Shown piece after piece: positions 41,037-48,427 of a stretch of 48,427 nucleotides of DNA. The position numbers and the translations under genes were made by a program. The notes beneath the pieces are model-generated. The model was not told where the DNA came from. It ran no database searches and saw only the letters and a list, made by a program, of their open reading frames with translations. Location of the stretch: the NCBI GenBank assembly GCA_927417275.1, contig CAKMJV010000005.1:1-48427 (forward strand). Reading direction: 5' to 3'. Positions within the stretch are counted from its first letter, which is position 1; every line of letters starts with the position of its first letter. The DNA is from an uncultured Clostridia bacterium (GTDB lineage Bacteria > Bacillota > Clostridia > Peptostreptococcales > Acidaminobacteraceae).

Positions 41037-41518
41037 GCACCATTGTTAAAGTTGGTATGGCGGATTTAAAGGTAGTTGAATATCCCGATGCATTAACGAC
41101 GCTTGGACTTGGTTCTTGCGTCGGGATTTGTTTATACGATTCTACGACACGTGTAACTGGTATGGCGCATATTATGTTGCCTTCTAGTAAAGCAATTCGT
41201 AAAAATGAGAATGTTGCTAAATTTGCTGACACTGCGATTACGGAGTTAATTCAAATTATGGAGTCTAAAGGCGCTAAAAAGACGCGTTTTATTGCTAAAA
41301 TAGCAGGTGGCGCTCAAATGTTTGCATTTTCTTCACAAAATGATTCCATGAAAATTGGCGAGCGTAATGCAGAAGCGGTAAGGGCGATCTTAAAGGAACT
41401 TAATATCCCAATTAAAGCAGATGATACAGGCGGTAACTTTGGGCGGACGATTGAGTTTTATAGTGAAAGTGGTAAGTTATTGATAAAAACTGCTGGAAAA
41501 GGGATTAAAGAAATCTAA
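41033..41518 (+). CDS. cheD: CheD receptor glutamine deamidase
   Basis: 161 residues. The catalytic Cys29 is in TLGLGSCVGICLYD, His46 in GMAHIMLP, and the upstream Thr is in TTLG, matching the papain-like site of CheD. KIAGGAQMF and GERNAEAV are further family blocks. It deamidates chemoreceptors and binds CheC. Four bases of overlap with cheC fit their complex. It is followed by fliA after 18 bases. Confidence 0.92.
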   Translation: MSTIVKVGMADLKVVEYPDALTTLGLGSCVGICLYDSTTRVTGMAHIMLPSSKAIRKNENVAKFADTAITELIQIMESKGAKKTRFIAKIAGGAQMFAFSSQNDSMKIGERNAEAVRAILKELNIPIKADDTGGNFGRTIEFYSESGKLLIKTAGKGIKEI

Positions 41519-41536
41519 ATTGTGAAGGTGTTGAAT

Positions 41537-42274
41537 ATGACTAATGAACAACTTTGGATTAATTTTAAGGAACATAATAGTAAAGATGCAAAAGATGAAC
41601 TTATAATCCAATATGTTGCGTTGGTTAAAATCATTGCGGGAAGATTATTTTCAAGTTATAATGCGCACGTTGAGTTTGATGATCTATTAGGATATGGCAT
41701 AATTGGTCTCATTGATGCTATAGAAAAATTTGACTATAAAAAGCAAATTAAATTTGAAACTTATGCCAATATTCGAATTAGAGGTGCAATAATTGACCAA
41801 ATTAGGCATATGGATTGGATACCAAGAAGTACACGTCAAAAATATAAGCGTGTTGAAGAAGCGATTGCAAAGGTTCAACGTCTATATGGTAGCGAAATGA
41901 CAGATGATCATATTGCAGCAGAACTCAATATAACATTAGAGGAGTATGCTAAATTAATAGGCGAAGTGACCACGTATTCGGTTGTTTCATTAGAAGAAAA
42001 ATTAGAAGATAATTCTAATTTTGATATTGCTACTGGCGATTCAAATTATCAACCGGAAGAAAATTATACAAATCGAGAAGTTAAACGCATATTGGCACAA
42101 ACCATTGAGAATTTACCTGAGAAAGAGAAAAAGGTAATGCAACTCTATTACTATTCTGAATTAACCTATAAAGAAATTGCGGTTATTTTACAAATTACTG
42201 AGTCAAGAGTATCTCAAATACACACCAAAGCAGTTTCTAAATTACGTATATCTCTTAATGAACTTATACGCTAA
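41537..42274 (+). CDS. fliA: Sigma factor FliA/SigD/WhiG (late flagellar genes)
   Basis: 245 residues from ATG 41537 with AAGGTG upstream (the frame opens at GTG 41522). Region 2 is EFDDLLGYGIIGLIDAIEKFD, then the -10 recognition stretch ETYANIRIRGAIIDQIR and WIPRS. Region 3 follows, and region 4 has YYSELTYKEIAVILQITESRVSQI. The protein directs RNA polymerase to flagellin and chemoreceptor genes after hook completion. As the last gene of the fla/che run, its output depends on full operon transcription. Confidence 0.92.
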   Translation: MTNEQLWINFKEHNSKDAKDELIIQYVALVKIIAGRLFSSYNAHVEFDDLLGYGIIGLIDAIEKFDYKKQIKFETYANIRIRGAIIDQIRHMDWIPRSTRQKYKRVEEAIAKVQRLYGSEMTDDHIAAELNITLEEYAKLIGEVTTYSVVSLEEKLEDNSNFDIATGDSNYQPEENYTNREVKRILAQTIENLPEKEKKVMQLYYYSELTYKEIAVILQITESRVSQIHTKAVSKLRISLNELIR

Positions 42275-42292
42275 ATATTTGTGTATATCGAC

Positions 42293-42318
42293 AAATCACA
42301 GGTTACCTGTGATTTTGT
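42293..42318 (+). terminator. Terminator of the fla/che operon
   Basis: AAATCACAGG and CCTGTGATTT form a 10-base-pair stem with a TTA loop, and TGT follows the T-rich arm. It lies 19 bases after the fliA stop. Confidence 0.65.
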
Positions 42319-42352
42319 ATTGTAAACTATACATTTTATTTAATGAATATGT

Positions 42353-42358
42353 TATAAT
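42353..42358 (+). promoter_or_regulatory. -10 box upstream of fapA
   Basis: TATAAT within GTTATAATATTAG lies about 90 bases before the fapA ATG and past the terminator. No good -35 is seen, so it may be weak or activator-dependent. Confidence 0.4.
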
Positions 42359-42448
42359 ATTAGTTATAAAAAAGTATATACTTGCCGATATATATCATAT
42401 ATAGGTTTATAAATATGTTTAGACATATACGATGCTGTTAAGGGGGCT

Positions 42449-43834
42449 ATGATGAGCGAAGAAAAACAAAAATTTGATGTTAATGTAAGAATTTCTGATG
42501 ATTATTATAAAGCTTATATCTCGATCGAGTTTCATGATCCAGAGGTTAAAGTGAAACCAGATGAAATTGTAAAAATTTTGAGTGCAAAAAACATCATTTT
42601 TGGGTTAAAGCATAATATCATAGAGGGTATATGCAGAAATGGAAAGACTGTTTTTAATGAAATCATAGCTGAGGGTATTCCGCATGAAAATGGATTGGAT
42701 GCAGAAATTGCATTTAATGTAAATAAGGAACATCGCGCCAAACCGCAAATTTTGGAGGATGGACGTGTTGATTTCAAAAATATGGGGTTCGTTGAAGCTG
42801 TAAAAACGGGTGATGTGTTGGCTCTAAAGAAACCTGCTACTAAAGGTAAAAATGGGACGACGGTTACAGGTAAAGTCATAAGAGCAAAAGATGGTAAGGA
42901 AGTTGTATTTAAAATCGGAAAAAATATGCGCATAAGTGCAGATGGATTAAATGCTATTGCGGAAGTCGATGGTACGGTGATTTTCGATAATGAAAAAATC
43001 TCTGTTGTTCAAATGCTCGAAATAAAAGGTGATGTTGGTGTTGAAACGGGTAATATAAACTTTAAGGGACAAGTTATTATAAATGGAAATGTTACAAATG
43101 GTTATATCGTGGAATGTGAAGGCGATTTGGTTATAAATGGTGTCGTAGAGGGTGCAAAACTTCATTCTAATGGAAATATCGTTATATCAAGAGGCATACA
43201 AGGTCATGACGAAGCCGATATTTTTTGTATGGGGCAGTTAACCAGTAACTTTATAAATAGCGCAAAAGTACATGCAAGAGGCGATATCGAAGCGGGTGCG
43301 ATCATGAACAGTTTTGTTAAATGTGATGGCAGAATTACTGTTAAAGGCAAAAAAGGCTTAATTGTTGGCGGAGAAGTTACTTCTAAAAGCGATATTGAAG
43401 CAAATATTGTTGGATCTGAAATGGGCATTATCACTTCCATTAAATTAGGTGTTGATGTGGAAATTATCGATGAACTCAAATTATTATCAAGTGAAGTAAA
43501 AGAACTGATAGAAATGCATGATAAATTAGATAAATCCATTAAAATACTCAAAATAAAAGTCGATCAAAATCCAGAAGATGACCGTTCTATCTTTATGCTA
43601 AAAAAATATTCCACAAGTTTTTTAGAGATGGATGAGAATCTTTCTGAAAAAAGAAAGCGTCTAAAAATGCTTAATGAACTTGTAAATAATATCAGAGGTG
43701 CTCAGTTAAAAGCCAAGACGATATTCCCGGGCACACGGGTAAAAATAGGTAGTTCAAGTTATTATGTTAAAAACAGTTTATCTCATGTGGTAATAACCAA
43801 AGACAAGGGTGAAATCGTTGCTATAGGATTTTAA
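42449..43834 (+). CDS. FapA/DUF342 polymerising protein
   Basis: 461 residues of the DUF342/FapA family. The N-terminal domain has FDVNVRISDDYYKAYISIEFHD, the centre has a beta-helix-like run of short repeats (GDVGVETGNINFKGQVIING, ...EGDLVINGVVEGAKLHSNGN), and the C-terminus has a coiled coil (about 340-420) and a KIGSSSY hairpin. Such proteins often lie beside flagellar or pilus genes and may form polymers or scaffolds; no enzyme activity is known. An AAGGGGG site lies 4 bases before the first of two ATGs. It likely starts a small operon with the next two genes. Confidence 0.8.
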   Translation: MMSEEKQKFDVNVRISDDYYKAYISIEFHDPEVKVKPDEIVKILSAKNIIFGLKHNIIEGICRNGKTVFNEIIAEGIPHENGLDAEIAFNVNKEHRAKPQILEDGRVDFKNMGFVEAVKTGDVLALKKPATKGKNGTTVTGKVIRAKDGKEVVFKIGKNMRISADGLNAIAEVDGTVIFDNEKISVVQMLEIKGDVGVETGNINFKGQVIINGNVTNGYIVECEGDLVINGVVEGAKLHSNGNIVISRGIQGHDEADIFCMGQLTSNFINSAKVHARGDIEAGAIMNSFVKCDGRITVKGKKGLIVGGEVTSKSDIEANIVGSEMGIITSIKLGVDVEIIDELKLLSSEVKELIEMHDKLDKSIKILKIKVDQNPEDDRSIFMLKKYSTSFLEMDENLSEKRKRLKMLNELVNNIRGAQLKAKTIFPGTRVKIGSSSYYVKNSLSHVVITKDKGEIVAIGF

Positions 43835-43846
43835 AGGTGGTGTCGT

Positions 43847-44179
43847 ATGTCTATCAGACCTGTAGATATGCAGATTGTTGTTCAAAAGACTCAAGAAATT
43901 CATTCGGCCAAACAAAACGTTGTTAACAAAGTTGACAACGAGTTGATTCGCGCCCAAATGGAGAATAAGGAGCAAAACGTAAAAAAACATCAAATGGTCA
44001 ATGAAATGGAACGCTCGGAATTAAATCGCGTTAAGAATGACAGCAAAGGGAATAGTAAAAATAAAAAACAAAATGAGAAAGAGTCAAGTGACAGTGAGGG
44101 TTCTGATCACGCATCTGCAGAAACCAATACACGTAAGAATATAACTGCTTCAGGTACGCATTTTGATATGAAGGTGTAA
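43847..44179 (+). CDS. Small hydrophilic protein of flagellar neighbourhoods
   Basis: 110 residues. The start MSIRPVDMQIVVQKTQEI resembles short proteins placed next to clostridial fla operons, with the conserved N-terminus 'I-R/K-P-x-D-M-Q'. The rest is disordered, rich in Lys, Asn, Glu and Ser, without membrane segments. AAAGGTGG lies 5 bases upstream. Function unknown; location between fapA and the SwrB-position gene suggests a motility-related role. Confidence 0.6.
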   Translation: MSIRPVDMQIVVQKTQEIHSAKQNVVNKVDNELIRAQMENKEQNVKKHQMVNEMERSELNRVKNDSKGNSKNKKQNEKESSDSEGSDHASAETNTRKNITASGTHFDMKV

Positions 44180-44182
44180 TAT

Positions 44183-44674
44183 ATGTATATCGTAAGTTTT
44201 GTATTGGGACTGATCATCGTAGTCAGTTCCATTTTTTTAATAAGAAGAGAGTTGAATCGTGCATTATTGAAGCAATCACAGTTTATAGAACAGGCGAAAG
44301 TATATAAACATGATGATTTATTTTCTATGCTTGAGGCATTACAGTTATCTATTGATGAAATGAATCGCGCTTTTTATGATATTGCTGGTGAGCTGGAAGG
44401 TCAACTAAGTATCCATCAAAAGGAAATTGAATTGTTACAGGAGCAAAATCGCAAGCATCCTGAAGGCGAGCAAAAACCTAAAACGCGAGAACATATAGAG
44501 GTTATGCAAGCACCTACACCAAGCGTTAATAATGAACCACCCTCACAATCAGAGGCTTTAATTATTGATCAGATTATTGAGATGAGAAGTCGAGGAATGC
44601 CGCTTACTCAAATCGCCAAAGAATTAGGTATTGGAATGGGTGAACTTCAATTGCTACTCACTTTAAAAAAATAA
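44183..44674 (+). CDS. DUF6115/SwrB-position membrane-anchored protein
   Basis: 163 residues: an N-terminal membrane helix (YIVSFVLGLIIVVSSIFL), a cytoplasmic coiled coil (about 25-95) and a C-terminal helix-turn-helix-like segment (IIEMRSRGMPLTQIAKELGIG). It lies between the fliA region and rpsB, exactly where Bacillus has swrB, which has a similar layout and promotes motor assembly. Homology to SwrB itself is not certain from sequence. It is 3 bases downstream of the preceding small gene. Confidence 0.65.
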   Translation: MYIVSFVLGLIIVVSSIFLIRRELNRALLKQSQFIEQAKVYKHDDLFSMLEALQLSIDEMNRAFYDIAGELEGQLSIHQKEIELLQEQNRKHPEGEQKPKTREHIEVMQAPTPSVNNEPPSQSEALIIDQIIEMRSRGMPLTQIAKELGIGMGELQLLLTLKK

Positions 44675-44681
44675 TTTATTC

Positions 44682-44710
44682 TTGTGCTTTATAAGGCGCT
44701 ATGTTATAAT
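44682..44710 (+). promoter_or_regulatory. Promoter of rpsB
   Basis: TTGTGC (44682-44687), 17-base spacer, TATAAT (44705-44710). It starts a transcript about 100 bases before the rpsB ATG. Confidence 0.75.
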
Positions 44711-44733
44711 GTCAAAGGTAAATAAAACACACT

Positions 44734-44790
44734 TGCTTCAATTTTATCGGCGTTGCCTATTGGTACCGATGAAAGATGAAAAGCAGGGAG
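44734..44790 (+). promoter_or_regulatory. Structured rpsB leader, candidate S2 autoregulatory RNA
   Basis: The leader can fold with an outer pairing TGCTT (44734-44738) with AAGCA (44781-44785) and an inner stem ATCGG (44746-44750) with CCGAT (44766-44770), followed by GGGAGG before the true AAGGAGG. Ribosomal protein S2 commonly regulates rpsB-tsf through the leader; this fold is a candidate only. Confidence 0.4.
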
Positions 44791-44816
44791 GTTAACAAAA
44801 ACAAGGAGGAACGAAA

Positions 44817-45536
44817 ATGTCAGTAATTTCAATGAAAGAATTACTAGAAGCTGGTGTACACTTTGGTCACCAAACAAGAAGATGGAATCCTAAAATGGCT
44901 GAGTACATCTTCACAGAAAGAAATGGTATTTACATCATCGATTTACAAAAAACAGTAGGTAAAGTTGAAGATGCATACGCATTTATTAAAAGCGTTGTAG
45001 ATGAAAACGGTACAGTTCTTTTTGTAGGTACTAAGAAACAAGCTCAAGAAGCAATTGAATCTGAAGCAAGAAGAGCAGGTATGTACTTTGTAAATCAAAG
45101 ATGGTTAGGTGGCATGCTTACTAACTACAAAACGATTAAAAAGAGAATTGATTTGTTATTTAAACTTGAAAAAATGGAAATCGATGGCACTTTTGAAGCA
45201 CTTCCTAAAAAAGAAGTTATTAAATTAAGAGCAGATAAAGAGAAATTGGAAAAATTCTTAGGCGGTATCAAAGATATGCCTAAACTTCCAAGTGCAATCT
45301 TTGTTGTTGACCCTAAAAAAGAAAGAATTGCTATTAAAGAAGCTAAAACACTTGGTATCCCAGTTGTTGCTATCGTAGATACAAACTGTGATCCAGATGA
45401 AGTTGACTATGTAATTCCAGGTAACGACGATGCAATTCGTGCGGTTAAATTAATCGCTGGAAAAATGGCAGATGCGATTATCGAAGCGAGACAAGGCGAG
45501 CAACTAACTGAAGTTGAGGAAGTTGTAGAAGCTTAA
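44817..45536 (+). CDS. rpsB: 30S ribosomal protein S2
   Basis: 239 residues with the S2 signatures [19 protein letters not shown] at the start, [38 protein letters not shown] and [15 protein letters not shown]. Part of the small subunit head. It uses mostly AGA for arginine and other A/T-ending codons, as expected for a highly expressed gene of an A+T-rich genome. Its AAGGAGG is 7 bases upstream. A terminator follows, so tsf depends on readthrough. Confidence 0.97.
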   Translation: MSVISMKELLEAGVHFGHQTRRWNPKMAEYIFTERNGIYIIDLQKTVGKVEDAYAFIKSVVDENGTVLFVGTKKQAQEAIESEARRAGMYFVNQRWLGGMLTNYKTIKKRIDLLFKLEKMEIDGTFEALPKKEVIKLRADKEKLEKFLGGIKDMPKLPSAIFVVDPKKERIAIKEAKTLGIPVVAIVDTNCDPDEVDYVIPGNDDAIRAVKLIAGKMADAIIEARQGEQLTEVEEVVEA

Positions 45537-45553
45537 TCAAGAAATTAAACAGT

Positions 45554-45584
45554 AAGAGGTAAGAGTCAATCTCTTACCTCTTTT
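45554..45584 (+). terminator. rpsB-tsf attenuating terminator
   Basis: AAGAGGTAAGAG and CTCTTACCTCTT form a 12-base-pair stem with a TCAAT loop, then TT. Partial termination would give less tsf than rpsB. Confidence 0.75.
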
Positions 45585-45617
45585 AGAGTAAATCACAAGG
45601 AAAACAAGGAGGATATT

Positions 45618-46265
45618 ATGGAAGTTACTGCTTCAATGGTTAAAGAGTTAAGAGAAACTACAGGCGCTGGAATGATGGACTGTAAGAAAGCACTTGTAGA
45701 AACAGAAGGTAATATTGAAGAAGCTGTTAAGTATTTAAGAGAAAAAGGCATCGCTAAAGCAGCTAAGAAAATGGATCGTATTGCATCTGAAGGTATTATT
45801 TCATCATATATTCACGGTGGAAGAATCGGTGTAATTGTTGAAATTAATAGTGAAACAGATTTCGTAGCAAAAAATGCAGATTTCCAAGAGTTTGGTAAAG
45901 ATATCGCTATGCAAGTTGCTGCTGCGAATCCTTTATACGTAAGAGCTGAAGAAGTACCTGCAGAAGCCATCGAAAAAGAAAAAGAAATTTTAAGAAATCA
46001 AGCATTAAACGAAGGTAAACCTGCTCAAATCGTTGATAAAATGGTTGAAGGTAGAATTGCTAAATACTATAAAGAAGTTTGTTTATTAGAGCAACCTTTT
46101 ATTAAAGATCCAGACAAAACGATTGATCAATTATTAAAAGAAAAAATCGCTTTAATCGGTGAAAATCTTTCTATTAGAAGATTTGCGCGTTTTGAAGTAG
46201 GCGAAGGCATTGAAAAGAAACAAGAAAACTTTGCTGAAGAAGTAGCTAAGCAACTTCAAGGATAG
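45618..46265 (+). CDS. tsf: Elongation factor Ts
   Basis: 215 residues. The N-terminal UBA-like domain ([20 protein letters not shown]) and the core with [20 protein letters not shown] and DFVAKN, then [10 protein letters not shown] near the end, define EF-Ts. It exchanges guanine nucleotides on EF-Tu. AAGGAGG is 8 bases before the ATG. It ends TAG and is followed by a terminator hairpin. Confidence 0.97.
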   Translation: MEVTASMVKELRETTGAGMMDCKKALVETEGNIEEAVKYLREKGIAKAAKKMDRIASEGIISSYIHGGRIGVIVEINSETDFVAKNADFQEFGKDIAMQVAAANPLYVRAEEVPAEAIEKEKEILRNQALNEGKPAQIVDKMVEGRIAKYYKEVCLLEQPFIKDPDKTIDQLLKEKIALIGENLSIRRFARFEVGEGIEKKQENFAEEVAKQLQG

Positions 46266-46275
46266 TAAAAAGTAG

Positions 46276-46303
46276 AAGAGAACACTTGTGTGTTCTCTTT
46301 TTT
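46276..46303 (+). terminator. Terminator after tsf
   Basis: AAGAGAACAC, a TTGT loop and GTGTTCTCTT, followed by four Ts. Confidence 0.75.
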
Positions 46304-46358
46304 AAGGTTGAATGGTCTCATAAAATGCTGTAAAATAAGAGAGAATGGGGGTTGATGC

Positions 46359-47069
46359 ATGAATATTAAATACAAGAGAGTCATACTGAAATTAAGTGGA
46401 GAAGTACTTGCTGGAAAAAAAGGTTTTGGTATAGATGATGATGTGGTTGCAGAAATCGCTAGCACGATTAAAGAAATGAAAGATTCTGGGCTAGAGGTTG
46501 CATTGGTAATAGGTGCTGGTAACTTTTGGCGCGGAAGAAATAGCAAACGAATGGAACGTACAACGGCTGATTACATGGGTATGATGGGCACTGTGATGAA
46601 CTCACTTGCGATGTCAGATGCTTTAAAATTCATCGGCGTCGAAAACCATGTCTTAAGTGCGATAACGATGACACAACTATCTGAGTGCTATAATAGAGAA
46701 AAAGCAGTAACTTATCTTTCTCAAGGTAAAGTTGTTATTTTTTCAGCTGGAACAGGTAGTCCGTTCTTTTCTACGGATACTACAGCAGCGCTTAGAGCAG
46801 CTGAAATTGATGCAGATTTGGTTTTGCTAGCTAAAAATGTCGATGGCGTTTATGATTCAGATCCTGCAAAAAACCCAGAGGCTAAAAAATATGAGACTTT
46901 GTCTTATGAGGAAGTGCTTATTAACAAGTTGGCTGTTATGGACTTTACTGCGATTACCCTCTGTATGGATAATTTAATTCCCATATCTGTATTCGATTTA
47001 AATAATCCAGAGAATATTATGAAAGCATGTTCAGGTTTAAATGTAGGAACCATGATATACAAAGCATAA
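46359..47069 (+). CDS. pyrH: UMP kinase
   Basis: 236 residues of the amino-acid-kinase fold: RVILKLSGEVLAG at the start, ALVIGAGNFWRGR, DYMGMMGTVMNSLA (UMP site), GTGSPFFSTDTTAALRA and LAKNVDGVYDSDP (ATP site). It makes UDP from UMP and is regulated by GTP and UTP. A GGGGG-containing site is 6-10 bases upstream. It is followed by frr after 37 bases. Confidence 0.96.
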   Translation: MNIKYKRVILKLSGEVLAGKKGFGIDDDVVAEIASTIKEMKDSGLEVALVIGAGNFWRGRNSKRMERTTADYMGMMGTVMNSLAMSDALKFIGVENHVLSAITMTQLSECYNREKAVTYLSQGKVVIFSAGTGSPFFSTDTTAALRAAEIDADLVLLAKNVDGVYDSDPAKNPEAKKYETLSYEEVLINKLAVMDFTAITLCMDNLIPISVFDLNNPENIMKACSGLNVGTMIYKA

Positions 47070-47106
47070 GATGATAAAGTAGATTTGAAAATAAGGAGGT
47101 TTCAGT

Positions 47107-47664
47107 ATGAGAAACGAAGCACATGAATTATTAGAAGAAAAAATGGAAAAAACTTTAAATGTATTAAAAGATGAACTCAACCATATTCGAGCAGGTCGTG
47201 CGAATCCTATGATTTTAGATAGAGTCAAAGTAAATTACTATGGTTCAGAGACACCGATTAAACAGCTTGCTAGTATATCTGTTCCTGAGCCAAGAATTCT
47301 ACAAATACAACCTTATGACACTTCTATACTCAAAGATATAGAAAAGGCGATCCAAATAGCCGATTTAGGTATCAATCCATCAAATGACGGCAAATTGATT
47401 CGTATGGTTATACCGATGTTAACAGAAGAAAGACGTAAGGATTTGCAAAAAAATATTAAAAAATTTGGTGAGGACTCTAAAATCGCCATTCGTAACGAAA
47501 GAAGAGACGCGATTGAACATTTGAAAAAAATGGAGAAAGCGAAAGACATTACAGAAGATGAGCTAACATCAGGTGAAAAAGAAGTACAAAAGATGGTTGA
47601 TGAGTGTATCGCTAAGATCGATCAGTTGGTCGTTAAAAAAAGTGAAGAAATCATGGAAGTTTAA
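47107..47664 (+). CDS. frr: Ribosome recycling factor
   Basis: 185 residues: HIRAGRANPMILDRVKVNYYG, PIKQLASISVPEPR, NDGKLIRMVIPMLTEERR and the C-terminal helix arm ELTSGEKEVQKMVDE. It splits post-termination ribosomes with EF-G. AAGGAGG is 8 bases before the ATG. A GC-rich hairpin follows. Confidence 0.97.
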   Translation: MRNEAHELLEEKMEKTLNVLKDELNHIRAGRANPMILDRVKVNYYGSETPIKQLASISVPEPRILQIQPYDTSILKDIEKAIQIADLGINPSNDGKLIRMVIPMLTEERRKDLQKNIKKFGEDSKIAIRNERRDAIEHLKKMEKAKDITEDELTSGEKEVQKMVDECIAKIDQLVVKKSEEIMEV

Positions 47665-47668
47665 TTTA

Positions 47669-47690
47669 ATGCCCTCCATTTGGAGGGCAT
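47669..47690 (+). terminator. Hairpin after frr
   Basis: ATGCCCTCCA and TGGAGGGCAT form a perfect 10-base-pair stem; only ATATATTT follows, so it is a weak terminator or an RNA-stability hairpin. Confidence 0.5.
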
Positions 47691-47706
47691 ATATTTGAGG
47701 TGCAGA

Positions 47707-48427
47707 ATGTTTTTTAAAAAACAGCGCTATGATTTAGATTTTGGTGCCATGCCTAAACATATAGCTTTTATTATGGATGGCAATGGAAGATGGGCTAAAC
47801 GACGCGGGTTACCGAGACTTGTTGGCCATAATGCAGGTACCGAAACTGTTAAAAGGATCGTAAAAGAAAGCCAGAGATTAAATATACCTTATATTACTTT
47901 CTATGCGTTTTCTACTGAAAATTGGAAAAGACCTACAGATGAAGTAAATGGATTGATGCAGATTTTGGTGAAATTCATACAATCAGAAGTAGCTGAAATA
48001 CACGAAAACAATATTAAGATTAGTATTTTAGGTGATCTTGATAAATTGCCAGATTTTGCTAGAACTAAAGTGATAGAAGCCATTCAGCTGACGGAACATA
48101 ATACGGGCATGCATTTTAACATTGCCATAAATTATGGGGGAAGAGATGAAATTATTCATGCGGTAAAACAAATAGCCGTCGATTATGCGAAAGGTGACAT
48201 TACACTGGATCAAATCGACGACGCGACGATGGCTTCTCATTTGTATACACGCGGAATGCCAGAACCTGATTTGCTGATTCGAACCAGTGGAGAAGTGCGG
48301 TTGAGTAATTTCTTACTATGGCAACTTGCTTATTCCGAATTAATATTTTTAGATTTATATTGGCCAGATTTTAATGCAAACGAGTTACAAAAAGCAATTC
48401 TTGAATTTCAACGTAGAAATAGACGTT
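47707..48427 (+). CDS. uppS: Undecaprenyl diphosphate synthase (partial, cut by window end)
   Basis: About 240 codons from ATG 47707 (GAGGTG 5 bases upstream) with no stop before the window end. Cis-prenyltransferase signatures: HIAFIMDGNGRWAKRRGLPR with the catalytic Asp, GHNAGTETV, YAFSTENWKRP, NIAINYGGRDEI, and LLIRTSGEVRLSNFLLWQ with the diphosphate-binding arginines. It makes the lipid carrier for peptidoglycan and teichoic acid synthesis. The frr-uppS order is that of Bacillus and Clostridia. Confidence 0.95.
   Translation, partial: MFFKKQRYDLDFGAMPKHIAFIMDGNGRWAKRRGLPRLVGHNAGTETVKRIVKESQRLNIPYITFYAFSTENWKRPTDEVNGLMQILVKFIQSEVAEIHENNIKISILGDLDKLPDFARTKVIEAIQLTEHNTGMHFNIAINYGGRDEIIHAVKQIAVDYAKGDITLDQIDDATMASHLYTRGMPEPDLLIRTSGEVRLSNFLLWQLAYSELIFLDLYWPDFNANELQKAILEFQRRNRR

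Noticed and set aside
1..48427. tRNA or rRNA genes
   Set aside because: No cloverleaf with a GGTTCGAATCC-type T arm or conserved rRNA segment was noticed by eye; a covariance search was not possible.

Overview
The window reads as Gram-positive, low-to-moderate G+C Clostridia (strong AGGAGG ribosome binding sites, fla/che operon running into rpsB-tsf-pyrH-frr-uppS as in Bacillus/Clostridia). It is probably not one continuous natural stretch. Positions 1-17960 and 18047-48427 are joined through an inverted 109-base segment that carries the end of fliI and the start of fliJ on the wrong strand. The two halves also differ in stop-codon use: 0 of 10 apparently resident genes left of 10.1 kb end in TAG, against 13 of 35 complete genes on the right. 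I read this as a fold-back chimera or misassembly, with real rearrangement as the alternative.

Region 1-5.0 kb (minus strand): an operon-like set of class II ketose-bisphosphate aldolase, PHP phosphoesterase, HAD phosphatase, DeoC-type aldolase and an FGGY (xylulokinase-like) kinase. It looks like a sugar or polyol catabolic module of unknown substrate. Region 5.1-10.0 kb: an unrecognised 83-aa protein, a TM1266-like iron-hydrogenase-system regulator, a bacterial PH-domain protein, a large periplasmic-sensor/PAS/GGDEF/HD-GYP cyclic-di-GMP protein and an MBL-fold hydrolase, with good sigma-A promoters and hairpin terminators.

Region 10.0-18.0 kb is accessory debris. An AbiE toxin-antitoxin locus has decayed: its toxin gene abiEii is split cleanly by a 2.1-kb insertion carrying a TRM11-like methylase and a Phd/RelE toxin-antitoxin pair, its antitoxin abiEi has an internal TAA, and a second truncated AbiEi-like gene lies upstream. 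A DUF4143 ATPase follows. Then comes a 3' fragment of an IS66 transposase, disrupted by what looks like a 'recombinase in trio' (RIT) element. The first recombinase there has one in-frame TAG and the second is truncated. A second IS66 scrap abuts the inverted fliI/fliJ segment.

Region 18.0-42.3 kb is one long flagellar/chemotaxis operon: fliJ, a MotE-like gene, fliK, flgD, a TIGR02530 gene, flgE, flbD, motA, motB, fliL, fliM, fliY, cheY, fliOPQR, flhB, flhA, flhF, flhG, a PilZ gene, cheB, cheA, cheW, cheC, cheD, fliA. It encodes the export gate, switch, stator, hook, placement GTPases, chemotaxis core and the late-gene sigma factor. A terminator and a new -10 precede fapA (DUF342), a small conserved gene and a SwrB-position membrane protein. 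From 44.68 kb a promoter and structured leader drive rpsB, then tsf, pyrH, frr and uppS, the last cut by the window end.

No clearly new biological system was found. The most informative observations are the fold-back junction, the stop-codon contrast with a possible TAG-readthrough issue, and the nested decay of the AbiE/RIT/IS66 region.
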